This document shows positions 13,501 through 21,439 of a stretch of DNA of 64,000 bases, piece after piece. The notes under the pieces were generated by a model that saw only the letters and a list, made by a program, of their open reading frames with translations, had not been told where the DNA came from and made no database searches. This DNA comes from Polaribacter sp. MED152 (GTDB lineage Bacteria; Bacteroidota; Bacteroidia; Flavobacteriales; Flavobacteriaceae), in contig NC_020830.1 of the NCBI RefSeq assembly GCF_000152945.2, positions 992,001 through 1,056,000 on the forward strand, in the 5' to 3' direction. Each line of letters opens with the position of its first letter. Within the stretch, counting starts at the first letter, position 1. The translations under genes were made by a program, and so were the position numbers.

Positions 13501-16287
13501 AATAATTTAATCGATTTTTCTAGTGCTTTCCAAAGCCTAAGAACAAATGCCACTAATTTAGCATTAAATGCCAATAATGCTGTTTTAGAGGATGATAATG
13601 GAAATTCTATTTCCAACACCAATTTAGCAAATCATACAGAAATATTCTTAAATAACGGTATCAATTATTTAAACATTACTGGTGCAGAATTAAATGCTAC
13701 AAGTATTTTCGAAGCACAAAGAAATGCCAACGCAGATCGAATTTTAATAATTAATGTAGATGCCCCAGGAACATTTAATTGGAATGTTTGGGAGCAAAGA
13801 GGTTTTAGTGCGATAGACAGCCCTTATGTAATGTATAATTTCTCGAATACTACTGAACTGAATTTAGTTGGATCAGAAGAAATTTACGGAACTATTTTTG
13901 CACCAAATGCCGCTATAGAAAAATCAGTAAATAAAGAAGATATATTTGGTCAAGTAATTGCAAAATCTTTAATTCATGATGGTGGTACAATTCACTGTCA
14001 AAAATTTGCAGCAACCACAACTTGTCCACCAATTGTAGGTGTTGCTCCAACACCAGATTTTAACATCAATGTAAATCCACAATGTTTTGTAGAGAATGAT
14101 TTTTCTTTCGAAAACACAACGCATACAGGAGGAACTGTGCAACCAGATGCACCAATTACTTATTTATGGAGTTTTGGAGATGGTACTACTAGTACAGAAA
14201 TGAATCCTGATAAATACTATGCAAATGATGGTACATATACAGTTACACTTACAGCTACAAATACCTATGGCTCAAATTCAACAACCCAACAAGTTATAGT
14301 ATTACCAGTTTTAGAACCGATTGTGAGCGTAACAACTTTACCATCTACAGGAGGTAAAATTGTAAAAACATTTACTATTGATAATGCAAGTTCATTTACT
14401 TCTTTCTCTTGGACATTACCAGGAAGTGGGCCAGGAAGTGGACCAGGAAAGTTTCAAAACACTAATCCAATAACACAAGAATTTACAGAAGCTGGTTCAT
14501 TTATTGTTGCAGTTACTGCCACAAGTAATGATTGTACTATAACTATCGACATTCCAGTTACTATAACCTCTGGAGAAGTTACAGGAGGTAATTCTGGTGG
14601 AGTTGAGTCTGAGTCTTTAGGAGATGTAATCTCTAAGATTTATGTGGGTAGAAAAAAGAACTCTGTTCCTACTACTTTCGTAAAATCTGATGCTAATCTG
14701 TACAACAAGGCTAAGATGAAAGCTGAGCAGCCTTATCAAGGTAAAAGGCAAACAATGTTAGACATGTTCCCTACTGAATTAGTAGCTGGTAATATCGCTA
14801 ATGTGACCTCTCCTACTGATATCTTAGATTACACAATAGCTGATGAAGTATTGTCTGTAGATTTCTCTTTAGATGGTAAAACAAAAGGGGTAGTATTAGG
14901 TGTAAAAACATCAGATAAAATCTACAACCATACCAAAGCTTCTTGTGATAGATTAAGAGGTGCTGAAATCTTAAACATTCAAACTGTACAATTAGAAGGT
15001 TACAACTTCTTAATGCAAGGTATTAAGCAGAGAAATGGTGTTGTAGAATATGCGATCTCTTTTGCAACTGCTAAGAATAATAACGATACTAATTATACTA
15101 TTCAAACCAACTGGTATGTAAACAACTACATCAAGTTTAACGATGTATATAACTTCCAGGTTTGGACTACAAACCCTGCTGATACTCAAAAATTAGTAGT
15201 AGATATTTTAAACAACTTAAAAGCATTTATTCCTGTGACTCAAACAGAAGTGCAGAAAGTGCCTAAAACTTATGCTGCTAAAATTTCTAGAGAGAAAAAT
15301 GAACTTGTAGTACTTTTAAGAAGCACTCAAAAAGGATTGAATACTGAGATCTCTATGGAAGAAATCTACTCTGAGACTGCTAACAATGTGAAGTTTAGAT
15401 ATAACCCAGTAAACACAGAGTTAGAGCAAACTTTAAGAGTAGACATTGCTGATGGATATGAGTATGATGGTTTAGTAAAAGTAGATGGTGAAGTTGAAGA
15501 TGCCTTTTATCATGCAGATGGTAACTGGGGATTAGATTTTGATTCAAACTATACTAAAATTAAAGAGTACTTTGTATCAAATAGTTTTGATAGAACCTAT
15601 CAAGATGATGAGCATGCTATCAACAGAAACGTAGCACTTAGAGCAACGAGTGATTTTGATTACTTAACACTATACAAATCTTTATTACCTGGTACTTTAG
15701 CTGCTGATTATTCTGAGTACAACTACTTATCATTCACAGCAAAAGGTTCTGGACTAATTGAATTAGGTTTAATTAAAAAATCTATTGAAGATTGGAAAGC
15801 ACAATATAGAGTAATGGTAGATTTATCTGAAGAAGAGCAAACTTATTATGTACCTTTCGATATCTTTACATCTAGTGCTAGTCAAGAAAAATTAACAGCT
15901 GAAGATTTAACAACATTATTATTTACTTTCTTACCTGTTGAGGCGCAAACAAAAGAGTTAGATTTAACAATCTCTGATGTAAAGTTCACCAAAATTGCAG
16001 TTGAAGATCAAATTGTAAATAAAATTGAGAAGTTCGAAAATGAATTTATGGCATATCCAAACCCTTCTCAAGGTAATGTAAACTTGTTACTATTTAGTCA
16101 AGTAGATACTGAAGCAACTGTAACTTTAACAGATATTACTGGTAAAACCATTTACAAAGAAAACGTAAACTTAAATACTGGTAAAAATGAACTAGACTTT
16201 AACTTTAGAGTTAAAACTGGTGTAATGTTACTAAAAGTAGCTAGTAAAGAAACAAACTATGGTACATCTAAAATTATCTTTAGATAA
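10504..16287 (+). CDS. Giant T9SS-secreted adhesin with TSP3-like, Ig-like, choice-of-anchor A and PKD domains
   Basis: 1927 aa surface protein. Order: signal peptide ~1-36 (ending VNAQ); thrombospondin type-3-like calcium-binding repeats at ~41-69 (DGDGIANSIDLDDDNDG) and ~365-396 (DTDGDGLPDSKDTDSDNDG); an Ig-like domain ~456-562; a tandem-95/Big_9-type domain ~562-664 (VLNNDTF, NGDTSTATV); choice-of-anchor A domain ~669-1173, split by an inserted galactose-binding-like domain of about 180 aa; PKD domain ~1179-1266 (WSFGDGTTS); a PKD-like domain with a GSGPGSGPG turn; then the 571-aa module (1357-1927) and T9SS sorting domain shared with adhesin 1. ATG at 10504 is chosen because it opens directly into the signal peptide. 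The N-terminal two thirds is not a copy of adhesin 1, so only the C-terminal end is recently shared. Role: probably cell-surface adhesion or binding of polysaccharide; ligand unknown. Confidence 0.92.
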   Translation: MDYINETVVNKKNFSLLKIAATFLFIFFSTLNVNAQCVNATDCDGDGIANSIDLDDDNDGILDIDEFSCPPLASGTITSFIIENKPQTASTKTVNSFSNSASPFSQNTSYTLSYGTSLGKRLEGFVLSSGNTIKVDEDASVGNITFRRATSGTAPTNQIIWIENDGHSSTANATQLHTTEVNNMAETFSHGFYNVGSDNVFDNSMSSQNNNNIERVDVVFDDGYYINSNTNQYVTVGERGKNNFIDIAIITSIDNNGTPTSYSSVYRVTTSSMTTIEKLPSTVLRKEISDTEFRPSTALNQDVAIRAVNFADFGVANGTTVYGYSIFPPDYNTANLLDWTTFPTNTNPSLGGLDLVLFNYFSSDCISRDTDGDGLPDSKDTDSDNDGCPDAIEANNSYTSATVNNTLVGGSNGGSLLNFPTPVNNNGIPTAVGTTVGGSEVSGQSTSSKVTTAEQITVNTAPTSLTVNENDNASFTVSASSISTTTFAAGNPNYTIPPGTNSTANLTYKWFKNSASSSILSTNTTLNLGTVGFSDAGDYTLQIFAVDNVCPEEITVTLTVNDVPTASNDTATVNENSPANTIDVLNNDTFGNDGPNTGAISLPNATSSNGGTLSVDDNGTPNDPTDDTILYTPNSGFTGNDTFDYTITDANGDTSTATVTVTVNTVFNCNQSPTAPAQGFNVFVEENLEVVENESKGAVAVGENLTIKGNYNVASDDCGDFDTNGLKTGLLVNGRVNYPLNTVINTDDDECNCGDPTIVNNGSFEQGANPSTWTLKNEVDIPGWYTTATDNKIEIWKSGFQGKNAQSGNFIAEINATQRAALYQVICAEPGSVLNWSIWHRGRRGIDVADVKIGVSLNSATTVSTMSTDQNAWQNYTGSYTVPAGENKVYFVFQAVSSQPYNNLSYGNLIDNFEVTKTTQGVCPTGGTNPAGLLTVVNPNYYTKIGNSNGSVAWYFDQNNAPANMRITPNGTYNSSSRIQMNNNSPTYGVSAGNNPVYENNLIDFSSAFQSLRTNATNLALNANNAVLEDDNGNSISNTNLANHTEIFLNNGINYLNITGAELNATSIFEAQRNANADRILIINVDAPGTFNWNVWEQRGFSAIDSPYVMYNFSNTTELNLVGSEEIYGTIFAPNAAIEKSVNKEDIFGQVIAKSLIHDGGTIHCQKFAATTTCPPIVGVAPTPDFNINVNPQCFVENDFSFENTTHTGGTVQPDAPITYLWSFGDGTTSTEMNPDKYYANDGTYTVTLTATNTYGSNSTTQQVIVLPVLEPIVSVTTLPSTGGKIVKTFTIDNASSFTSFSWTLPGSGPGSGPGKFQNTNPITQEFTEAGSFIVAVTATSNDCTITIDIPVTITSGEVTGGNSGGVESESLGDVISKIYVGRKKNSVPTTFVKSDANLYNKAKMKAEQPYQGKRQTMLDMFPTELVAGNIANVTSPTDILDYTIADEVLSVDFSLDGKTKGVVLGVKTSDKIYNHTKASCDRLRGAEILNIQTVQLEGYNFLMQGIKQRNGVVEYAISFATAKNNNDTNYTIQTNWYVNNYIKFNDVYNFQVWTTNPADTQKLVVDILNNLKAFIPVTQTEVQKVPKTYAAKISREKNELVVLLRSTQKGLNTEISMEEIYSETANNVKFRYNPVNTELEQTLRVDIADGYEYDGLVKVDGEVEDAFYHADGNWGLDFDSNYTKIKEYFVSNSFDRTYQDDEHAINRNVALRATSDFDYLTLYKSLLPGTLAADYSEYNYLSFTAKGSGLIELGLIKKSIEDWKAQYRVMVDLSEEEQTYYVPFDIFTSSASQEKLTAEDLTTLLFTFLPVEAQTKELDLTISDVKFTKIAVEDQIVNKIEKFENEFMAYPNPSQGNVNLLLFSQVDTEATVTLTDITGKTIYKENVNLNTGKNELDFNFRVKTGVMLLKVASKETNYGTSKIIFR

Positions 16288-16323
16288 AAACATATAAAAT
16301 ATCAATAGTCGAAATAATTTTTA

Positions 16324-16384
16324 GGGGTATTAATTTTTAGACTACTTGATCCCAAGAGCTGACTTACGTCAGCTCTTTTTTTTG
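16324..16384 (+). ncRNA. Structured 3' UTR element with GGGG motif and terminator hairpin (adhesin 2)
   Basis: Second copy of the TTAGGGGTATTAAT ... GATCCCAAG element followed by the same terminator. It lies within the long direct repeat, so its identity to copy 1 is not independent evidence of function; the diverged copy near 49802 is. Confidence 0.5.
16354..16383 (+). terminator. Rho-independent terminator of adhesin 2
   Basis: Same AGAGCTGAC / GTCAGCTCT stem as in adhesin 1, followed by eight T. Confidence 0.9.
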
Positions 16385-16443
16385 CTATTTATATTTTCTA
16401 TTTCTTTGAAATCATTCGTATTTTTACATTATAAAATTTACAA

Positions 16444-17091
16444 ATGGCAAAAGACTTAAGTAATTATAGAAAATCATACGAAAAGCAAGAACTTTTAGAA
16501 AGCAATTGCCCAGAGAATCCTATGGAACTTTTTCAAACATGGTTTAAAAATGCAGATGAATCTGAAACTGTAGATGAAACAAATGCCATGAATATATCTA
16601 CAATAGGTAAAGATGGTTTTCCTAAAAGTAGAATTGTACTACTAAAAAAAATTACTTGGGAAGGTTTTATATTTTACACCAATTACACTTCTGAAAAAGG
16701 ACAAGCAATAGAAGCAAACAATAACATTTGTCTTTCGTTTTTTTGGCCAGGTTTAGAACAACAAATCATAATTAAAGGTAAGGCAGAACACCTACCAGAA
16801 AATTTATCTGATGGCTATTTTGAATCTAGACCAGATGGAAGTAAACTTGGAGCTTGGGCATCAAACCAAAGTACAGTAGTATCTTCTAGAGAAGAGTTAG
16901 AAAAGAATTTAGATATGTTCGAAAGAAATTTTGAAGGCATAGAAATACCAAGACCAAAACATTGGGGAGGCTATCTTACCAAACCAATTTCTATAGAATT
17001 TTGGCAAGGAAGACCTAACAGATTACATGATAGAATAAGATATACTTTACAAAAAGATTTTTCTTGGAAATTAGAAAGATTAGCCCCGTAA
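16444..17091 (+). CDS. pdxH: Pyridoxamine 5'-phosphate oxidase
   Basis: 215 aa, about the length of E. coli PdxH (218 aa). It oxidises pyridoxine or pyridoxamine 5'-phosphate to pyridoxal 5'-phosphate with FMN and O2, in the cytoplasm. Diagnostic blocks are present: SRIVLLKKI for FMN binding, FYTNYTSEKG, SRPDGSKLGAWAS, then RPKHWGGY, EFWQGRPNRLHDR and the C-terminal RLAP. The start ATG lies 60 bp after the adhesin 2 terminator, so the gene begins a new unit. A SixA-type phosphatase and a Ppx/GppA phosphatase follow on the same strand with short gaps and may be cotranscribed. Confidence 0.96.
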   Translation: MAKDLSNYRKSYEKQELLESNCPENPMELFQTWFKNADESETVDETNAMNISTIGKDGFPKSRIVLLKKITWEGFIFYTNYTSEKGQAIEANNNICLSFFWPGLEQQIIIKGKAEHLPENLSDGYFESRPDGSKLGAWASNQSTVVSSREELEKNLDMFERNFEGIEIPRPKHWGGYLTKPISIEFWQGRPNRLHDRIRYTLQKDFSWKLERLAP

Positions 17092-17122
17092 ATATTTATA
17101 TTTACAATTCAATATCAACCCA

Positions 17123-17611
17123 ATGAAAACATTATATATAGTTCGTCATGCAAAATCATCTTGGAAATATTCAGGTATAGATGATATAGACAGACCATTG
17201 AAAAAGAGAGGTATAAAAGACGCTCACTTGATGTCTAAGGTACTTAACAAAATGGTTGATAAACCAGATGTTTTTATCTCTAGTAGTGCGAATAGAGCCT
17301 TACACACAGCTGTTATTTTCTGCGAAAATTTTGGGTTTCCTCATTTTAACCTACAAATTAAAAGACAATTGTATAGTTTTAGCGATGGCTACCTTGTAAA
17401 AACTGTTAATGCTTTAGATGATGGTTTTAATTCTGCAATTATTTTTAGTCACGATCATGGTATTAATACCTTCGTAAATGAGTTTGGTAACAGACCAATT
17501 GCTCATGTAACAACTTGCGGAATTATAGGTATTAAATTCAAAGAAAAACATTGGAAAAATATTAGAAGAGGAGAAACTTTTCTTGTTGAATTTCCAAAAA
17601 ATCATAAATAA
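17123..17611 (+). CDS. SixA-type histidine phosphatase
   Basis: 162 aa, histidine phosphatase (phosphoglycerate mutase-like) superfamily. RHAKSSW near the N-terminus carries the catalytic RH motif, DRPLKKRG follows, and FSHDHG supplies the second catalytic histidine. SixA enzymes remove phosphate from phosphohistidine in signalling or PTS proteins; whether this one does is inferred from family only. It starts 31 bp after pdxH and its stop is six bases before the TTG start of the Ppx/GppA gene, a tight arrangement that suggests translational coupling and perhaps a phosphate-related role for the pair. Confidence 0.85.
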   Translation: MKTLYIVRHAKSSWKYSGIDDIDRPLKKRGIKDAHLMSKVLNKMVDKPDVFISSSANRALHTAVIFCENFGFPHFNLQIKRQLYSFSDGYLVKTVNALDDGFNSAIIFSHDHGINTFVNEFGNRPIAHVTTCGIIGIKFKEKHWKNIRRGETFLVEFPKNHK

Positions 17612-17617
17612 ACTTCC

Positions 17618-18514
17618 TTGTTAGAAATAAAAAAATACGGAGCTATAGATATTGGTTCTAATGCAATACGTTTGCTAATTGCCAATGTAATTGTAAAAGA
17701 TGGTAAAGAACCTCAATTCAAAAAATCATCTTTAGTTCGTGTACCTATTCGTTTAGGAGCAGATGCTTTTGTTGGTGGTGTTATTAGTGAAGAAAATACC
17801 ACAAGAATGATAGAAGCCATGAACGCTTTTAAACTTTTAATGAATGTGCATAAAGTAGAACGCTATAAAGCTTGTGCAACATCTGCAATGAGAGAAGCAA
17901 CTAATGGTTCTGAAGTTGTTCATAAAATAGAGAAAGAAACTGGAGTTAAAATTGATATTATTGGTGGTAAAGAAGAAGCAAGTATCATTTCATCTACAGA
18001 TTTGAATGAACTGATTCAGGGTAACAACTCTTATTTGTACGTTGATGTTGGTGGTGGAAGCACAGAGTTTACCGTTTTTTCTGAAGGTAAAATCATCACT
18101 TCTAAATCCTTTAAAATGGGTACTGTACGTTTGCTCAACAATAAAAAATCTGTAAATAAAGAGATTTTTGCAAGCGTAGAGAAATGGATTCATAAGAACA
18201 CCAAAGATCTTAAAAAATTGTCTTTAATTGGTTCTGGAGGAAACATCAACAAATTGTTCAAAATGTCTGGTAGAACCGAGGGCAAACCTATTTCTTATAT
18301 ATATTTAAATGCCCAATATCAATTCTTAAAAAAGATGAGCTATCAAGATAGAATTGTAGAATTAAGCTTAAACCCAGATAGAGCAGATGTTATTATACCT
18401 GCAACTAAAATCTATTTATCTGCCATGAAATGGAGTGGAGCCAGAAAAATTTATGTTCCAAAAATTGGTCTTTCTGATGGTATAATTAAAAGTTTGCACT
18501 ACAACAAATTATAA
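17618..18514 (+). CDS. Ppx/GppA-family exopolyphosphatase
   Basis: 298 aa, shorter than classical two-domain Ppx because only the ASKHA ATPase-like core is present, as is usual for the short Bacteroidota form. The phosphate-binding blocks are YGAIDIGSNAIRLL at the start, YVDVGGGSTEFTVF in the middle and LIGSGGNINKL later. Family enzymes cleave terminal phosphate from polyphosphate or (p)ppGpp. The start is a TTG at 17618: no ATG exists before the first conserved motif, and MLEIKKYGAIDIGSN lines up with family N-termini. It follows the SixA-like gene by six bases. No polyphosphate kinase gene lies in this window. Confidence 0.85.
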   Translation: MLEIKKYGAIDIGSNAIRLLIANVIVKDGKEPQFKKSSLVRVPIRLGADAFVGGVISEENTTRMIEAMNAFKLLMNVHKVERYKACATSAMREATNGSEVVHKIEKETGVKIDIIGGKEEASIISSTDLNELIQGNNSYLYVDVGGGSTEFTVFSEGKIITSKSFKMGTVRLLNNKKSVNKEIFASVEKWIHKNTKDLKKLSLIGSGGNINKLFKMSGRTEGKPISYIYLNAQYQFLKKMSYQDRIVELSLNPDRADVIIPATKIYLSAMKWSGARKIYVPKIGLSDGIIKSLHYNKL

Positions 18515-18551
18515 ATTATAATATTTCCTAAAAATTTATAAATGTTTTTAG

Positions 18552-18559
18552 TACATTTG
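18552..18559 (+). promoter_or_regulatory. Putative -7 box TACATTTG upstream of the OmpA-family gene
   Basis: Exact TAnnTTTG match 49 bp before the preferred start at 18608, indicating that the OmpA-family gene has its own promoter. Confidence 0.5.
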
Positions 18560-18607
18560 GCACACTGTATTTACTATAAATAAAGACTTTGATTAATGAT
18601 TATCCCA

Positions 18608-19708
18608 ATGAAAAAAATTGTATTTAGTGCTGCTTTCATGTTGTTAGCAACTGTTGCTTTTGGACAAGATTTACCTGATAATCCAGAACCAGGAAAGTGT
18701 TACGTACGTTGTAAAACTCCAGACATTTATAAAAACGAAACTATTAATATCGCTGTTTCTCCAGAATACAAAAAGATTGTTTCTTTTCCTGCAGAATACG
18801 AAACTGTAGAAGAAAGAGTATTAGTTAGAGAAGCTGGTGAAGAAATTTTAATTGTACCTGCAGTTTGGGGAACTCAAGAAGTTACGTACTATGAAAAAGA
18901 AGATGGTACAAAAATAGAAATTGAAAAAGCAAGTTTTTTACAAGGATTTGAAACAGTAGAAACTAGAGCTGCTACTGCAAAATGGGAAATGAGTGAAAAA
19001 TTACCAGATTGTGAATCTAGTAATCCAGATGATTGTAGATATTGGTGTTATAAACCAGTACCAGCTGAATTTAAAACAATGCCTGTTGAGAAATTAGCAA
19101 GTGATGCTTCAGTAAATAAAATACGTATTCCTGGTGTTACAAAAACATATACTAGAAAAGTAATGGTAAAACCACCATCTACTTCTGTAGTTAAAACTGA
19201 ACCAGAATACATTACCATTAAGAAGACAGTATTAGTTAGAGATGCAAGAACTGAAGAAGTAGTTGTGCCTGCTGTATACAGATCTATTACAAAACAAGTA
19301 TTGGTAGAAAAAGGAGGTTTATCTTCTTGGAAAGCTGTAGACTGTTCTTTAATTGACAATACTCCATTACCAATTAACTGGGATTTCTCTAGTGCAACTT
19401 TAAACGAAGGTGCAAAACAAATTATAGATGCTAGATTATTACCAATCGTTAAAGATGGTGTAGCTGTATTCATCGAATCTCATACAGATATGAGAGGAAC
19501 TAAAAGAGACAATCAAGAATTATCAGACAGAAGAGCAAAAGCCGTAACAGATTACTTAATTTCTAAAGGAATTAATGCTACTCAATTATATGCTAAAGGC
19601 TTTGGTGAAACAAGATTACTTAACAAATGTGCTGATGGTGTTGTTTGTTCTGAATCTGAACATGCAGTAAACAGAAGAACTACATTTAGAGTAGTGAATC
19701 AGAAATAA
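18608..19708 (+). CDS. OmpA-family outer membrane/peptidoglycan-binding protein
   Basis: 366 aa from the preferred ATG at 18608, which opens straight into a signal peptide (MKKIVFSAAFMLLATVAFGQ); an ATG twelve bases upstream would add four residues and is less likely. The N-terminal two thirds is not recognised; it contains two similar stretches around VLVRxA and VVPAVY/VPAVWG (ETVEERVLVREAGEEILIVP and TVLVRDARTEEVVVPAVY), so it may be an internal duplication. Residues ~250-366 form an OmpA C-terminal domain, with FIESHTDMRGTKRDNQELS and the typical NxxLSxxRA-like helix, which binds peptidoglycan. Two extra Cys (NKCADGVVC) sit in the loop. Likely periplasmic, tethering the envelope; such proteins are common in Bacteroidota. 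Confidence 0.85.
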   Translation: MKKIVFSAAFMLLATVAFGQDLPDNPEPGKCYVRCKTPDIYKNETINIAVSPEYKKIVSFPAEYETVEERVLVREAGEEILIVPAVWGTQEVTYYEKEDGTKIEIEKASFLQGFETVETRAATAKWEMSEKLPDCESSNPDDCRYWCYKPVPAEFKTMPVEKLASDASVNKIRIPGVTKTYTRKVMVKPPSTSVVKTEPEYITIKKTVLVRDARTEEVVVPAVYRSITKQVLVEKGGLSSWKAVDCSLIDNTPLPINWDFSSATLNEGAKQIIDARLLPIVKDGVAVFIESHTDMRGTKRDNQELSDRRAKAVTDYLISKGINATQLYAKGFGETRLLNKCADGVVCSESEHAVNRRTTFRVVNQK

Positions 19709-19725
19709 AGAAAATATAAAGCATA

Positions 19726-19760
19726 AAAAAACCGAAGTAAATTTACTTCGGTTTTTTTTT
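19726..19760. terminator. Bidirectional terminator between convergent genes
   Basis: Stem AACCGAAGTAAA / TTTACTTCGGTT with an A-run on the left and a T-run on the right. It lies between the OmpA-family gene (plus) and the thioredoxin-like gene (minus) and can serve both. Confidence 0.85.
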
Positions 19761-19775
19761 TGTGTCTTGTTCTAA

Positions 19776-20264
19776 TTAAAATTTCTGTATTACAGACTGT
19801 ATAAAAGGATAGTAATACTCAGTCATGATATAACCGCTTTTTTCAGCTATTTTTCGACCTCTGTGATTCACAAAAATTAAAGTCGGAAAAGAATTTACTT
19901 TAAACTTCTTTTTTAAATACAAATTCTCACTCAACTTATCTTGAGTTAATAAATCTTGCTGTCTAGGTATATCTACCTCTAACAAAATTAATTCCTTGTC
20001 TGAAAATTCCTTGAATTTTTCTGTGTGAAATAATTCCTTGTCCAAACGAATACATGGCCCACACCAATCTGAACCTGTAAAATACATAAGAACTGGTTTG
20101 TTCTCTTCTTTAGACCTTTTTAAGGCCTCTTTGTACGTTAACACCCAATTCAGACGATCTGAATTAATGTCATTAATAGCTAATTTCTCTGTTTTAGTTT
20201 CCTGTGGGTAAGTCAATAAAATTGCAAAAACGCAAAGTAGGGGAAACATTACTTTTTTCATCAT
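19776..20264 (-). CDS. Exported thioredoxin-fold protein
   Basis: 162 aa. An N-terminal hydrophobic signal (MMKKVMFPLLCVFAILL) directs export to the periplasm. The thioredoxin-like domain carries the redox motif WCGPC (Cys68 and Cys71) after YFTGSD, and the cis-proline segment SFPTLIFVN. The TGSDWCGPC form with a following LDKELF is typical of the DUF255/thioredoxin_7-like group that reduces or forms disulfides in envelope proteins. The partner is unknown. ATG at 20264 (or the next ATG codon) follows a TACATTTG box on the minus strand at 20284-20291. Confidence 0.85.
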   Translation of the reverse strand: MMKKVMFPLLCVFAILLTYPQETKTEKLAINDINSDRLNWVLTYKEALKRSKEENKPVLMYFTGSDWCGPCIRLDKELFHTEKFKEFSDKELILLEVDIPRQQDLLTQDKLSENLYLKKKFKVNSFPTLIFVNHRGRKIAEKSGYIMTEYYYPFIQSVIQKF

Positions 20265-20283
20265 AATGTGTTTTTAAATTTAT

Positions 20284-20291
20284 CAAATGTA
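20284..20291 (-). promoter_or_regulatory. Putative -7 box TACATTTG for the thioredoxin-like gene
   Basis: Exact TAnnTTTG match on the minus strand, 19 bp before the start codon at 20264. Confidence 0.5.
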
Positions 20292-20358
20292 TCAAAAAAA
20301 ATCGAAAAATTGCAAATTATGAAATCAAACCATCTAGAAAGTAATGATATCACTAAAA

Positions 20359-21387
20359 TTAAATGGCGTTTTTAGCTATGGAATTCATTATGAGATTATT
20401 AAACTTAACCTCTTCATTATTTAAAAATTTAGTTTCAATTTCCAAATAAGAAAGCTGATTAACTTTATTTTGTAATCGAGTATAATCTTTCTCTGTGGTA
20501 AGAATTAATTTATCCTCAGTATCAATTCTCTCAAATGTAGACTGAATATCATTGATATCCTTATTACTAAATTGATAATGATCTGGAAAATTTAAATGTG
20601 TGTATGCAATATCATTTGAAGTCAAAAACTCCAATAAAGGTGCAGGATTTGCAATACCTGTAACCAACAAAAGGTGTTTATTTTTTAATTCGTTAATAGT
20701 ATAATTATGATGACCAGAAATTTTACTAGCATAACTGATTAAACTAAAAAAAACAGGTTTATCATAAATTTGTAGTTGCTGGATAATTTCTTTTTGCTTT
20801 GAACTAGACAATTCTTTAGGGCATTTAGTAACTACAATTACATCAGCTCTTGTAGCTCCTGCCCTACTTTCTCTTAAATTACCTGTTGGTAACAAATAAT
20901 CATCAGTAAATAAATCATTAAATTTCGTTAGTAAAATATAGTAACTACCCTCAACTTTTCTGTGCTGATAAGCATCATCTAACAAAATAACTTCTGGCGA
21001 TTTTGTTTTTAATAAAGTTTTTATGCCTTCTACTCTTTTTTCACAAACAGCAACAGTTATATTTTTAAATTTTTTGAAATATTGCAATGGTTCATCTCCT
21101 ATGTCTAATGAAGTATGCGAATCATTTGCTAAAATATAACCTTTCGTTTTCCGGCCATAACCTCTACTTAGAATGGCAATTTTAGCTTTCTCTTTTAACA
21201 ACCTCGTTAAGTATTCTATTTGTGGAGTTTTACCTGTACCTCCTACACTTAAATTACCAACAACAATTACTGGCAAAGAAAACTTAGTAGATTTGAAAAC
21301 TTTTTTCTCAAATAATAAATTACGAATTGCTGTAATTAGATGATAAACAACAGCAATTGGGAACAATAAAAATCGAAGAAATTTCAT
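20359..21387 (-). CDS. lpxK: Tetraacyldisaccharide 4'-kinase
   Basis: 342 aa, the usual length. It phosphorylates the 4' position of the lipid A disaccharide at the inner membrane. A short hydrophobic N-terminal helix is followed by the Walker A block GGTGKT (residues 49-54) within VVGNLSVGGTGKTPQ, then LSRGYGRKTKG, the DDAYQHRKV block that matches the Walker B/HR region of LpxK, and LTTEKDYTRL near the end. It stands alone, divergent from the Nif3-family gene, with the start codon 52 bp from that gene's start. Confidence 0.95.
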   Translation of the reverse strand: MKFLRFLLFPIAVVYHLITAIRNLLFEKKVFKSTKFSLPVIVVGNLSVGGTGKTPQIEYLTRLLKEKAKIAILSRGYGRKTKGYILANDSHTSLDIGDEPLQYFKKFKNITVAVCEKRVEGIKTLLKTKSPEVILLDDAYQHRKVEGSYYILLTKFNDLFTDDYLLPTGNLRESRAGATRADVIVVTKCPKELSSSKQKEIIQQLQIYDKPVFFSLISYASKISGHHNYTINELKNKHLLLVTGIANPAPLLEFLTSNDIAYTHLNFPDHYQFSNKDINDIQSTFERIDTEDKLILTTEKDYTRLQNKVNQLSYLEIETKFLNNEEVKFNNLIMNSIAKNAI

Positions 21388-21412
21388 TGCAGTAAAAATA
21401 CATTAAAAATGT

Positions 21413-21420
21413 TAACTTTG
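21413..21420 (+). promoter_or_regulatory. Putative -7 box TAACTTTG with -33 TTG, promoter of the Nif3-family gene
   Basis: Exact TAnnTTTG, with TTG at 21387-21389 and a spacer of 23 bases, within the known Flavobacterium range; it precedes the ATG at 21440. Confidence 0.55.
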
Positions 21421-21439
21421 ATTTTCAATAATTTGATAA

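Larger units (their letters stand above)
14572..16384 (+). repeat. Long direct repeat, copy 2 (C-terminal module, 3' UTR and terminator)
   Basis: Partner of 8503-10315. Same length, nearly the same DNA, same stop, same 3' UTR and terminator stem; the T-run is one base shorter. The two copies lie in direct orientation 6069 bp apart start to start, so recombination between them would fuse the N-terminus of adhesin 1 to the C-terminus of adhesin 2 and delete the rest. Confidence 0.95.

Noticed and set aside
10504..16287. Adhesin 2 considered as a truncated pseudogene copy of adhesin 1
   Set aside because: It has a full reading frame, its own signal peptide, promoter and distinct N-terminal domains; only the C-terminal module is shared.
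8503..16384. Direct repeats considered as ends of a mobile element
   Set aside because: No transposase, integrase, terminal inverted repeats or target duplications are visible; the repeat begins mid-codon string and ends in a terminator T-run, so coding-module conversion fits better.
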